Assembly (NCBI RefSeq): GCF_017562075.2
Contig: NC_054081.1
Coordinates: 11,344,915 to 11,408,914 of the forward strand
DNA from: Anopheles merus
Lineage: Eukaryota > Arthropoda > Insecta > Diptera > Culicidae
Length of the DNA: 64,000 nucleotides
Direction of reading: 5' to 3'
Of this stretch, positions 25,701 to 38,783 are shown one piece after another. The notes beneath the pieces are model-generated. The model did no database searches. It saw only the letters and a list, made by a program, of their open reading frames with translations, and was not told the DNA's origin. How positions within the stretch are numbered: the stretch's first letter is position 1; the number at the start of each line of letters is the position of its first letter. The position numbers and the translations under genes are program-made.

Positions 25701-28171
25701 TTGAAACGAAAAGTCTTCTTTCCGTGGGTCAATGTCTACGGTGCGGCACTACTATGCCTGCTGATGTGTTGCGACAGAATCGAAAGTATATCTGCGCGGC
25801 CACACGGGACGGGGGATTGCTGGTTCTTTGCATGGGGAGTTTTGCTACGCTGGCACGTCTGCGTAGTGCCACCGCACCTTGGAGACGTCTTGGGACTTGG
25901 GCGCCTTGGGAAGCGCTCTATTAATAGTTGCCCATACAGGGCATCGTTAATCAAAACCCCAGCGTAGGTTGGGGTTCTGTGCGGCATCTCCCCCCACGAA
26001 GTCTTGCAAGGGGGACGGGGGGAGGGGGTTGTTTACCAACGGGATGACAGAAAAGACGCCAAACACCAGTTTTGACCAGTATCAATTGGATACAGTGGGG
26101 GGGATAGTGCAGGTGCGCCAACGAATCGATCTCGGGACAGGTGTGTCTGCCACATGCAGCACGCCCCAGTACTGACTGATTGATTCTTTCGGTGGAGGGG
26201 TGCGAAGGTAAGTGTTGCCTAGAGCATAAGAGGCTAAAATTGATTATCATCGCATGGGTGCGTTCGCAAAAAAGATTAGAACGATTTATGATCCAATTGA
26301 TTTCGCTACGACGCACACACACCCCTTTGATATGAAATTGAGGGTCTGTCAATGTTTCGTTGTCGTTCTGTTATGCTTGAGGACGCAGTAAGATCAGTAG
26401 CACGTGTCAAGCTCGTAAAATGTAGCGGTCAAATATGTCTTCATCAAATCCAACCCTTTGCTTCTTCTTGTACAGTTGATAATTTGATCTTATATCCTTT
26501 GCCTTCTGCTACTTGTCGAAGTCTGTGCCTCAAACCTTCGCCACTAATGGGCTTGGCTAGCTCGATGACTTAGTTTACCCATAGTTACCCACAGTGAGTC
26601 CTGCATTTGAAGAGGGCTTGGTCAACATGAAACCAGAACCGATTACGAGCATGTTGTTAAGTCGTATGAGTTGTCGAATGTATTACAACACCGGGCCATC
26701 GATCTTGTATAGACTAACCTAATTTACTTCACTATGGGCTCAAATGCGCAACTTTTCGAAACTACCAAAATCGGTTCCCTCACAACCGGATCTGAATACG
26801 CGGATGCTTTCAAGCGAACTTTAGGCTCCGTCATCTTCGGCTGTCGGAAAATCTTCGACCTGCGCCGAGACGATTTCGCGAAAGAGTGAACGGAACAGCA
26901 CTAAGCTGCCAGCCTGAACGGAAAACGCTGGTCCGTCGGGCGTAACCTGCCGGCTGCCAATTTAAACTACGGCGAATCAAACTGCGTCAAGGTTCATAAA
27001 TTTCCCGGTGTGGCTAAACCGGTGGCCAGCGCGATGCCACACTAATCTCGGAACGGCCAGCGAACGTGCAGCGAAACGTGTGTAGCCACCGCTGCTAATT
27101 GAAACTAATACTATCTCAGCTTTTACGGCTGTTCTTCTGTGTGTTTTGCTTTATTTTATTCGCGCCCGTGGCCCCCTCCTCCCCGCCAGTGCCACTGACT
27201 AGATCACTAATTTGGAAACCTATTCGGGCAGAGCGATGGTTTACGTTTTCCACCATCAACCGGTGCCGTTGCGCTATAATCTTTATCGGTAGATGGGGCC
27301 AAAATTAACAAATACACATAAAAGTAATTGTTTCCGTCGTCCGTAGTACGCTAATGGTTTGTAGCCATCGTTTGTATTACTTTGAAACCGATCCGTCAAA
27401 TCTAGATAATGTACTGTCGTTACCGCTGGCCAACCGGAAACTGTCCGCGGGTCTTGGCGACTTCAGCCCGTCAGCTCCAGCGCGAATGGGAAACGGCATG
27501 GAAAAAGTTTCCTTAACTCCGTAACAAATCGAAAGAGCAGAACAAGTATATAATATCAGCAAACCACAACAACAAAAAACATTGGTATAGAACGACGAGC
27601 GATCATTTGCGGGACAAAACAAGCTTCTTCAGTCTCTGCTTCATTCCGATCTCGTAACGGACCCATGGCAGCGACTCGCCTGTGGTCTATGGAAATCATC
27701 TGGGCTCAAAAAAAAAAACGATCTTTCAAAAATTTTGTCATCCGGGAGTTTCTTGATGTCAACGTCTTATTCCTTTCGTTCGCATTTCTGGCGTCTGCTG
27801 GCGTTCCTTCGCCCTTGCTCAAACACATGGGCTGAGCTAATCATGTACAGCACGTACATTTCCCAGGGGAAGCGGATCATTTCCAGCATACAACAAATCA
27901 ATTTTTTACAGCCCGCTTATGCACACCCATGTTCTTTTGCACATTATGCGTTTATTTGTCGATGCAAACGGTGTTTATGCTATCGGCGTAGTCGATCGAT
28001 ATGCATACCAAAGAATTGAAGAAATAGATAACAGGTCTTATCACGCAACGGTTCTTTCTGAAGCTATGTTTTACGCACGCATTCGCCCGAACAGACGCCT
28101 CTTCTAGCCTAAACCAACATCGAGCCCCGATAAACTACCCAAAGCCGTACCCAAAGGTTCTCTGATTCCTA
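22785..28171. other. Non-coding stretch, no gene recognised
   Basis: No conserved product or RNA gene was recognised. The segment has short GT tracts near 25,430 and A/T homopolymers. Open frames are under 145 codons and lack recognisable domains. It may be intergenic or lie within a long intron, which the sequence alone cannot decide. Confidence 0.45.
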
Positions 28172-28180
28172 TTTCTTCTT

Positions 28181-28210
<30 letters not shown>
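28172..28210. repeat. TTC trinucleotide microsatellite
   Basis: About 39 bp of uninterrupted TTC repeats. Confidence 0.95.
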
Positions 28211-28212
<2 letters not shown>

Positions 28213-31200
28213 CTCTCACTTTCTACCGAGTCTACTTTAACGAGACTGCTTTCGTCTGACGGGAGCGTGTGAGCAAAGGATCTGCATAGGAGGTCGTGGC
28301 GCTGACCACCCTTAGGAAACGCGCAGCTATGGGTTAAGGTTTATTTTTAAAATCTAATTTCTCTTCTCCGCTGTGTTCTTCTGTGCCGTTCCCATAACGC
28401 ATAGCATGGCAGCGAAGCGAAGCAGGAGAGGAAGCAAAGCAGCAGCAAAACGAAAAAAAAACGAAGCGTGAGCAAAGCGTTGCAGATAAGATCGAGCGAT
28501 AGGGCTCGGCCTAGGCACAGCCCAACGCTGGAGAGAGATCGATCCCGCAAACGCTGTTTAGGCTGGGACGCGTAGGTTCAGCTTGTACGGGTGCCGCCTG
28601 TACAAACCGTAATTGTTCCGATCGGTCTCGCCAAGGGCTGTAGCGAATCTTTTTCCGAATGCATTCTGTTTGGGGGTTTGGGGTGGTTGGGACAGGTATA
28701 GCTAGCTCCGGTCTAATGTTATTGTTGTGTGGCTGTTCCTTAAGCCGATCGTTGTTTTGAAACAGAAACGACGATTAGCGGCAAAACGGCTCGAATTGGG
28801 CTCGCTGCTGAAAGCTATCACCGCACACAGCGCGAGGGTCCAGGATCAGCGTCGGATCCGATCGCGATCCGAGGTGCGATCGTGTTGCGCGACAATGGTG
28901 GTAGTAACTGCAGCAGGCTCGTTTACGGTCGGTTAGCGAGCGCGTGAAGCTTGCCCCTGCTAAATGGGCACTTAACCAGCCGCTAAACAGGCAACCGTTG
29001 CGAAATGCGGGGCGCAGGCAGCGGAAGATGGTGGGTAATTGTAAGCGCAGCGAGGTGAATGAGGTGAAAATGAAAATAATACGTCAAATGCACAGCGGAA
29101 CAGATGAAGCTAAAGGAAGTGGAGTGGCTTCGTCCTCCACTTCGTCTCCCCCCGAGGGGATCACACTGACCTACCGGATTGCTGCCGTCATGAGGATATT
29201 TCCATTACCTTTCAACTACTGGCGCAGTGTCGCTCACTAATGTAGAATAGGTCAGAGCTCGCGTAGCACGGAACACGGATTCATAAAGATAATTGCATAA
29301 TTGTATCTCGTCACTCTGCACGCACTGACCTATTCCGGCCAACGGGCACGAAAAGTGAGCCCTGCATGCTTCGGTTGAGCGATGACTTAGCGCCCCCACC
29401 TCCGCACTCATTCGTAGGGAGGGCAAACACAAATAAATAAATTCACTTCACCCGATTCAACGCCCCTGCCCGCTATCGGAATGAAGAAATTAAAAACCCA
29501 TGTTTTGTTAATGTGTTTTCGCAGCGCAGTTAGCGCAGCTTCGGAGGGTCCACGCGTTCGTCCGTTGCGCCGGCTGGGGCGTACCCCGGGTGCCCAATTA
29601 TCCTTGCATTCTACCGGCATCCATTACCTTATGGCACCTTCCAACCTGTTGAAACGGTCATTTATAATCCGAACATCCGGGATGGCGCCCCATCCGCCCG
29701 GATACGGAAATTAAGCACCGTGCGCATTCGGTTCGCTGGCCGGGATCGTCACCTGTTGCTGTTGGACCCTTGTGTGGCGAAACGATCTATTAATGAACAA
29801 TTTAGAACCATTAAAGGCCAATCGGAGGAGATTTATTGCTGGCTCGCACGGTCCTGCGCTGCAGCTGTCGTCACACTGCATTGATCTAGGGCTAGGAAAG
29901 AAAACGTGTATGGCTAGCGGAAGCACTGTTATCAATGCTAAAACATCAGGAAAATTATTCGGGATACCGTGCGCATTCGTCTATAAATCTCAAAGCCTTG
30001 CGTTGCGTTTGATCTATTGCTTCATTTACACTTATCCGGGCAGGCTTCTGTGGCAGGGTCGGACACAGTGGTTAGGTGTTTGCCGGCTTCAACTTCAACC
30101 TTCCCGGTCACTGCAACTGCATCCTACAATTACCTCAAGCATATAGAATTAACAAAAAAAAAAAGATGATTTACTACCTTCGGATATGATAAAAGCTGTC
30201 GTTTAGCCGTTAAATAGAAATGAGGCGAAAGCACTTGCCGTAACATTGACCAGGCGATTCCCGGAGGACCGCTGTGCAAGACCTATTGTAAATCTTCCAC
30301 CGCTAGCCAGCAAAGGGCTTGCCTTCCAGGATTCGTCCCAGGATAAGCACTAAATCTTCGTTATGCACATAGGGCCATATGCATGTGTGTGCGATTGCAA
30401 GGAGCAGCTGTATTTGGAGCGTTATCTGTCAGCCTGCAATCACCTTTACGGGTGTGCAATGCGGCACCAAGGCATCAAGAAGAAGAGGATGAGAGGCCCT
30501 CGGGAGAAAAAGCAATCTTTGCGACCCTGATGAAGAGGTAAAAGGACCCCGAAATTGACAAAAAAAAAGAAAGAAAAAAAAGGTCGCATGACAGCTGCGT
30601 GATGGATGTGTTTGCTGTGTTTCCTTTTTTGCTGCTCGTTGCTGCTTGATATGTAGCCCCGCTGCTGATACCATCCTCGAATTTCAACCGGCCCCTGTGC
30701 GTACCTGTATTTGTGTGCCCCATAATTACCCGTAAATTATCCTTGCACACACCCTACCTGCTGCATCGGTGCGGGGCTTTTTGGCCGATAATCTTTTGGG
30801 CGTGTGAGTGCGTGTGTGATCGTATTATTATTTCTTGCTAGCTTATCCCTGTTAGACAACAGAGCAACACGCATAAGCTGGGAGCACATTCTGAGCAATG
30901 AAGATAGCAAATAATTTAAAAAAAAACGCATCTTTTTGCAACAGCTTACGGTGCCGGCCCGCCCGGAGGCTGGTCGAGTGTAATTTATCGATTACTTTAC
31001 AAAGAGAACGATCCGTACCGCCCATGCTGTTGCGCTTGTGCATGTTTTTTTTTTTTGAAACTTCAAACTAACCTGTCTCCAATGTCGCTGCGATATATGT
31101 GACGCGGGAATCGATGTGACGCAAAGCGGATGCACAGCCTAGCAGAGCGTAGACCAAATGCATCCGCGCCAGGGATAGCAATTTTGCCCGCTTATGGTTA

Positions 31201-34200
31201 GTACGCATCGGCAAGGCGTGGCGTGGCGAATTTCGAGCACTGTGCCGGTACGCTTTCTGTTCCGACAAAACGTTTCCATCCCAGCAACGACAACTTTGTG
31301 CAGCCGAAGCATTACGCTGCACGCATCATTACGCGGTTGCGTGCAGCAGCACCTTGGGATCGTATTTTTGGATCGCCGATGGGTGGCTAAGCACGACAGT
31401 GAATGGCACGGTTGCGATGAGCCAGAACGCCACCGTCTCTAAGCACTAAGACGCTGCGCTGCACGAAAATCACGAACGGCGGCTGCTTGGACCGAAACCA
31501 CCACCTAAGCAGCTAGAGCGAACACTGAGCCGCGCTAGTTGTTTATGCGTGCCGTGCGTGCAGGATTTAACGCAACGACTATCTCGCAGATCGCGCCGCA
31601 CTCACCGAGCGGCCAAAACTGAGTGGTATTTTGGAAAACGTAATAAAATCCTGCTAGAATTACCTCTTCCAATAGGGATGGTGCGTTGGAGACTGAAATA
31701 AAGCCGCTCCATTTGTCGCGCCATTGTCAGTGTCCAAGCAGTAGACACTGTTTCTTTTGGTATGAGCCTGGAGCAACCCTTCGTCTTGGTAGCTCTAGCC
31801 TTTGGGAGACATTTATTTGGTGAAAAACTATCACCCAAGGCAGTGCCGAGAAATTCTATCTACGCCTGCATGTCCTCCACCGCGGCCCGCTCCATCGCCG
31901 GCACTCTTTCGAGCGCGCATTAGGTGAAGTCTTTTGCCATCTTTGCCATGATGGTGCTGTGTTTGCCTTCTCCAACTACAGCAGGGCCCCTACTGTATTT
32001 ATAGCGATGGGCTCCCGCAACTGCACTATCGCGCTATTTTCGGAACGTAAAACAACCATTCCAATTCCGGTCAACCGGTGCGCGGTGCTAGTCTAAGCAT
32101 TTATTGTTGCAGACGTCTGTACAGCTGTATCTAATTTGGTTTGGCATTTCTTTGAAAGTGGGGGAAAAATGCATTCTGCCTGCATGTTCAGACCTGGCTG
32201 TATTGCTTTGATAACATAGAGCGGGTAAGGTCCATAACAACTATATTGAAGTCTTCGTTGTTAAAAAGGCATTGGAATAAGAGTATATATGCTCCTGAAA
32301 ACATCATCAAACTTCAACATATCAACACCATACTTACACACCGAACAGAATAGATTGAAAAATTACCCCCTCCACCTTGTCCCCGCAATATAATTAAGTA
32401 ATAAAATGATTCGAGCATCGAGATTTAATGATACCTATAAACGTGCGCTATTCCGGCACGGAATATGTGACAGAACCAGTACCGGGGGAATGCACGCTTC
32501 CAGCCCGAAAGGGGGAAGACGACCCCGAGTGGGAAATAAACACGATCATCGAACGGACAAACCTGAGCGGCACAATCCTAGTGTTTGTGGCACCGGAATG
32601 CAGTTGTGTTTTGCATAACCGGGCCCACAGTTCCTATTTGCCATACACAACCCCTTGTCCCAGCACGTGCAACAGAGCAGGGGTAGAAGAAGCGGGCCTA
32701 GGCTTAGATTACAGCAATAAGATATTTTGAGACGCAATCTCAGTGGGATTTACCAGCTCGAAGCGCGTGCAGCGTGGGGTTTCCGGAACTTGGTGTGGAC
32801 TTGCGCTCTTGTTAGTCAGAATGAAATATATCTTCGATTGAGTCTTGTTCAAATTCAAACTTGTCCATTGTTGTCTTAGAATCTAGTGCTTTGGAGGTCC
32901 TAAAAATAGGAACGATGACATTTATGGCATGAACCGAATTAATGTAGCTGGCCTGGAGCAGTAGTATGACACAAAAGTAACGTCTAGTAGCAAAAACGTA
33001 AACTGATGCTCACCCAACCTGCCGCACCGAATGCGATACGAATGAATGGAGCAGTGTCATTTCGGCGAAGTAATACTCTGTAACTAAAACAACAACAACA
33101 CAGCAACTTCTCCGTTGCAGCAGATTCAACAACTACCGCACCGGGTGCGTTCAAAATTAAATGCCTATTCCACGGATTCTTACACACGCTGGGACATCAC
33201 TTTTCAAATGAGAGCACACGAGCTAGAGGGAAACCTTCTACTTGCTAACCTTCGGCACATTCCACACTCCGCCTGAACTGCTGACGCGGCAGCCCATTCG
33301 GCCTGGAACTGGACCTCGAATTCCACGCCACTGCCCGAGATGGATTCGGAGGTGCAAATCAAATTTCACCAATCAAGCACCAAAAACAACAACAACAACA
33401 AAAATCCCCAACGGTTATGGTTTGTTTTTCACGCTCTGCCCGTGGACAGAGGGTCTGGCCTGTGTGCGCCGGTGCGGGTATTTATCTATAGTGCAGACCC
33501 CAAAAAAAAAAAAAAAACGAAAAACACAAAGCGTACAGAGCAGAAGTTGCAACAGTAGCAGTAAGAGTGGAACGCGTCCCGCCAATATCTGCGCTACGGT
33601 GCAGTTAAGATGCATCGAGCTTTCAAGCATGCAAGGTGCATTATTACATTTGCTGCAGTTCGGGAAACTAGCAGCCGATGGGTGTGCAGGGGGGGGGGGG
33701 GGGGCTCAGAGTGGGTTCGCGTAAGCATAATAATGCATGTGCACGCTGGCGGTGCTGAACCGATCGCGAGGTGCTGCCGCTTCGGACACGTGAGAAACAC
33801 AGAACGGTCGACTCAACTTGTGCCGCTGGTCACACAAAACCCAAGGGCAAGCGTTGGCATGAACTTGAGACTTGCGCCATAAAAGTTTGAACGATGCGAC
33901 TGGAGCAGGAGGGTAGCTAAGGAGGGAAGAATAAAAAGTATATTGACCCTTTAGCTATTATATTACTTTCTGTAGTTTGAAGTAACACCTTCAACCCTTA
34001 ACAGATTAGTCCAACTCCGGGCCTACACTGAGAGCGCAAATTTCGCGTTCGCGGAAATCGAATGCAGAACTCCTCGTTCAAAAAACATGGCAACAATCTG
34101 ATACAACTTTTGAAGAGGCGTTTTTGCATTGGGGAAGGACCTGTGCATAGGTGCAATGCATCTGTTGTATTCTGCGTGCTGAACAAAGCATAGCGACGAG

Positions 34201-36420
34201 TGCTTAAATGATCGAGACATTCTGATTTCCGATCTGCTGGATTTTATGGAAGATGGATTTTAACTCATTGCTGGCACTTGATGAAAACAACAAGACTGAT
34301 TAATAACACTTCAGATTGCTTGTGGTTCAAGTTGCTGAGAAAACCAATAAATTGAGTAAAAAATGGGAAAAGTAACAAAAAAATTATCCAGTCTAGTGAC
34401 ATGTGTTGGAGAATTTGGTGGAGTTAAAGCCTAGGTTAACGAGGGTGATAGTATTTTCTTCCGTCTAATAAGCATATAGAAATGTTTCCGCAGCCAGTCG
34501 CAGCTCGTGCTGTAGCCATTACCGTTTATTTAAGGTATATAAGTTCTTACTTGTTTCGCTTTGATAATTGATAGTGAACTTATTCTGTTGGAAACTAGCA
34601 CCTGATATGTTACTTTAAAAGAATCTAAAGTATTAAAAAGAGATTTGACAAAGAACATTTACTCTTCTACCGTAAAATCGATTTTTTTCTTCTAATTTTT
34701 AGTATAGAATAGCCCATCGCCTTTTAGTGAGACATTGTAATTGTAGCTATAAAGAGTTTGTTTTTCAAAATACTTTTGTACTTTTGCAAAATCGTTCATA
34801 AACTCTTTTGTTTTTTTTTTATTTAATGTTCTGTAAGAAGAAGAGTATTGTATAATATATTGGAATTGTTCAAAAAAATGGATTTTCACTACAAGTCTAG
34901 GGGTGACCCAAGGAACATGAATGAACAATACAAAAAAAGGTGTATGATATGTTTCACCCAAGAAATAAAAAATTTACCCCTTTGCTAACAACAAAAAAAT
35001 GGAACCCATTGGAACCTACCGACCGGCTCATAGTTCACGCTCGATTCCGTTCTAGTGCGATTTTGATAAATGGTTTTATTTCACTCAATTATGGCATTTC
35101 ACACAGTGCGGCACGGACACGAGTGTGCGACGTAAAAGTAGGTTAATTTCAACCGCCAAAGTGAAGCGAGAAGCTGAAGGGAAGGGCCCGCGTGTGACAG
35201 CAGCGAGACGCACAACGACGCACAACGAAGGCATACGGCGGCGGTGGCGACGGCGGCTGCACTTGCGTTTCGCTGGCAGGTGTTTCGGTAGGTTGCTGCC
35301 GCTCCGTTCCTTATCTCATGCAGTTGGCTCATGCAGGAAGGCCCCAGTGTGCACGCACAGATGCTCCCAAAGGCGACCCATAACTCTTTGCTCTTGCAAA
35401 TATCATCTCCTTCGGAAGGGACGTGCCGAGCAATGGCACCAGCAATGGTTTGCATCAGGCTCGGCCTGGGCAGCTTGCATGTTGCGGTACGTGTATGCAG
35501 GGCGTTGCGTGTGTTTGTGAGTGCATCCACAACGGAAGGAAGTAACTGCACACACGCACGCTTTTCCTTCACCTTCATCCACCGTGCGGGGATGATGCGG
35601 CATGTTGTGCATGACCTGCTCGGCGGCGGATGTACCGCTCATCATGCAATTTCACTCCCTTGACCGATGCCGATTATGCCGTTCCGTTGCTCACCGACAC
35701 ACAGGCCCGACCGCCCAACCGGCGGGCAGGAGGTGTATGCTGAAGTGTTCAGTTTTATATTTGATAATAATTGCATTTAATAGAATTATAAATGCGCACA
35801 GGAATAGGAAACAGGTACAGCTTACACGGCCGAAAGAGATGAACTGCATGGGCAGGCAGCTAACACAACAACGGAAACAAGAGACGGACGTACGTTCCTT
35901 TTATTTATATGTGTAAAAAAATGAATAACGTTTTCATTTACCTCTGCCTGCCTCATGTCATCATTACATGCCCTAATGCGCGCAGATAAAAAGTAATGGT
36001 AATAATGATAGTATAAACCGAGGATCAAATTGAAGCAACAACTCAAATGTACCGTGCAGTGATGCTGTTGCGAAAAGATTAAAAGAAGGTGAAAATGTAG
36101 ATATTTCGGTGTTGAAAAATCACAAATTTAGTTTTTATTCCTCCTTCTTAATCTGTGGCGCAAATAAGAGGTCGAAGGCGTTTCCTTCGGCTCTATTTAT
36201 ACCGCTTCGTTTTCTCCCGCCATCGCCCTTTCCGTTAGCAATGGAGGGCACTGTAGCCCTACGTTGACCTTTGCTGCGGAACCCTACAAAGTCGTATCAT
36301 GACGAGAAATTGTGTGGCTCCACCAATGTAAACAAACGACGTTGTCACAACAGATGCACTGAGCTAGGTGGAAAAAAAATGGAAAAAGAGCTTACAAATC
36401 TCTACAATGCACAAAGTATC
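28211..36420. other. Non-coding stretch, no gene recognised
   Basis: No conserved product was recognised. A 16-G run lies at 33,689-33,704 and an A-rich tract near 33,510. A TATA-like word (GTATATATGC, 32,281-32,291) is followed about 25-30 bp later by ATCATCAAACTTC, which has the look of an insect core promoter, but the downstream frame from 32,406 encodes nothing recognisable, so no gene is called. 34,240-35,030 is strongly AT-rich. Confidence 0.45.
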
Positions 36421-38043
36421 TACAGGCGACCCTCGACACACGACCAGCTCGAGTTACGACTATTCGCTGATACGACGATTTTGATGTTGACGGTTTACAG
36501 TTATCATTGTTGGTCTCATAGAAACATGTTTATCATACTTCATTTGTAATACATTTAAATTGGTTTTAAGTATGTTCTGTTTTACTGTTTTTTCGCTTGC
36601 TTTTATGTCGAATTTACTTGACGAATTATTTTTTTTTCCAAAGTGTAATGTTCTAAAGCAGTGATGTCAAACTCGTCTTGGGTCGCGAGCCGGATTAGAG
36701 TTGAAAATTCATTCCCGCGGGTCGCAATTGAGTGCTGTTGGGTGAGTTCGGTGGTGGATAAAATTCTACCTTTTCATACTAAACTATTGACATATTTTAA
36801 GTTTTTTGTCCATGTTTTGCTTTCTCCATCACTAGCTACACTATATGGTGCTTTCGATCGGCGAAGATCATTAAGAACTAATTCTTTGACCTAGAATCGT
36901 ATCTACATTTTTTCATAGTGTCCTATAAAACTATTAATGACAAATAGTCCATCATCTTTAATTGTGTAGAAATAAGAAATATGGAAGTATAATTAAAATA
37001 CGCAAAGCAGTTTACATTTACCCATACTCAACTTTAGTGGCAGTTACTCTAACTCCGATATTTTATCGTTCTTCTTCATTGCTCCAGATATATGCTAAGT
37101 TTGAGGCTGCCTGGACAATTCTTTAAACCTCGTATGTCGCCTCAACATATCGAACGAAGAACAAATGCTACATTTTGATAACGCTATCGACTAATAACGA
37201 TAACTCATGATTTGAGCAGTACATCGGCAAATACCAACTTCTAATCGGCTTCGTACAATTCAAGCCCGTTTGAAGGCTTATTTTTTCAATTCTTCAATTT
37301 TTAAAGATATCGGCCCGATTTTTGCTGAAGCCTAGCTAAAGAGTACCCTTATCAATAAAATGAAGAAAGTGTAATTCCGATAAATGGTTTCCGAATTTTC
37401 TAGAAAACCTCAAAGTCAGAAAATGGGTGAAAATATGAAATAAATGAATCCCACTTTGGGGAGCCGCCAGCTAGCAAGTACTAAAACACATACAACAAGT
37501 CATCTTCGCGGATACCATCCCAAAAACTGGCGCTATGAGTAACTTACTTCACATTTCGTTAATCCAACTATTGAGACTGAATGTTGAAATCATTTTTCCT
37601 GTCTCGAAATCTACAATCTACTTCAGTTTCATTCAAATAACTGCCAAAGTTCTGCGCGGGCCGTATTGAAATGCTTCGCGGGCCGTAAGTTTGACATCTC
37701 TGTTCTAAATTATTTAAAAAAACAGTGCCAAATATGGGCTATTCTTTTTTCTGTTGATCAAAAATTTATGTTTTTAACATTCGGGGCATTCAACAAGAAT
37801 GACGATTGCTAACAATATGCTTTCACACATTTTTTTTTTAAAGACCAACACCTCGTTGTATTCGCCTTTCTAGGATATTCAAAAAAAAAATCACAGTAAA
37901 ATGCGTTGGATCGTGCGCATCAAACGATATTTTATTTCCGACAATGTAACGATATTGACGAAAATACGACATACGACTATTTCGATTTGCACTTTGAACC
38001 TTTTTATATATCTCAAATACAGTCGTATGTCCTTCTTCCTGTA
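36421..38043. mobile_element. Pogo/Tc1-like TA-flanked MITE, interrupted by a hAT-like element
   Basis: The left end TACAGGCGACCCTCG, followed by CTCGAGTTACGACTATTCG, matches the left end of the copy at 41,659. The right end, read inverted, is TACAGGAAGAAGGACATACG, preceded inside by ACAGTCGTATG as in the copy at 41,659. TA bases at both borders fit Tc1/mariner-pogo target choice. The outer element totals about 580 bp once the inserted 36,659-37,702 block is removed. No transposase is present. Confidence 0.7.
36659..37702. mobile_element. Non-autonomous hAT-like element
   Basis: The terminal inverted repeats are CAGTGATGTCAAACT at the left and, inverted, CAGAGATGTCAAACTTACGG at the right, followed inside by GGCCCGCG words. 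The flanks are TTCTAAAG (36,651-36,658) and TTCTAAAT (37,703-37,710), an 8-bp target duplication with one mismatch. Both features are typical of the hAT superfamily. The 1,044-bp interior has no intact transposase; a 77-codon open frame at 36,661-36,894 is unrecognised. It is nested inside the pogo-like MITE and so is younger than it. Confidence 0.85.
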
Positions 38044-38045
38044 TT

Positions 38046-38623
38046 GTGTATGTTAGTTTACATAGTTCTTATTTTCTTTTCACAGTATATTTTAAATTCC
38101 TCTACCAGTACTTCCTTTGGACACTTCTCCAAAGCGTTTACCGATTGTCGCCTGTGTTTCCAAACATTACACTTGAGCAGGCTAGTTGTCTAAAGGAAGT
38201 ACTACAATGTTCATTACCTTGCCAACTGCGAAGGTTACGTGTTATAAATAAGCTAAGTAATGGGCAAAACTACAGACACAGTGTATTGCTGAGACTGAAT
38301 CTGCAAAACAGCAAGAGTTGAATAAATACTCAGGGTGACAGCGACAAAACATTTGCCTGCCATTAAGGGTCCAGCCGCGATAGTGTCCGAACTTGGGGAG
38401 CATCGCTTCATCTGACGGAAACAACCTGTAGGAGTTGGAACAGATCTTGGAACAATCCTTGGACACGAACCTTTATACCATCCGAGCAGAGGATGAAAAC
38501 ACTTTAGGCGTGGTCAAGCAACGGCTGCTACGGACAAGCATTAGTGGGATATTGGAGCCGACCTGATACGCCGGACATCCTCCTCAGCCGCACAAATTGC
38601 CCTGTGCTGGAATCTATACAGAG
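38046..38623. other. Short non-coding interval between transposons
   Basis: No recognisable gene. A plus-strand frame to 38,321 and a minus-strand frame at 38,242-38,466 overlap each other and show no known domain. Confidence 0.45.
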
Positions 38624-38783
38624 CAGTGGTCGGCAATGTACGGTTCTTTGCTACCTACATGAGGGCAGATTTTCTCTTGTAAAATAAAAATTGTTACTAG
38701 ATTTATTTGACTCTTCACGAGACATTCTGCGGGTATTTTGTAGAGATGCATACTCCTTATGTACCAAAGTTTGCCGACCACTG
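38624..38783. mobile_element. 160-bp hAT-like MITE
   Basis: The left end is CAGTGGTCGGCAATG and the right end, inverted, is CAGTGGTCGGCAAACTTTG. The outer 13 bases match perfectly and have the CAG start usual for hAT ends. A clear 8-bp target duplication was not found. No coding capacity. Confidence 0.75.

Noticed and set aside
32406..32730. Two overlapping plus-strand frames downstream of a TATA-like word
   Set aside because: Neither has a signal peptide or known domain, so the promoter-like word alone does not justify a gene call.
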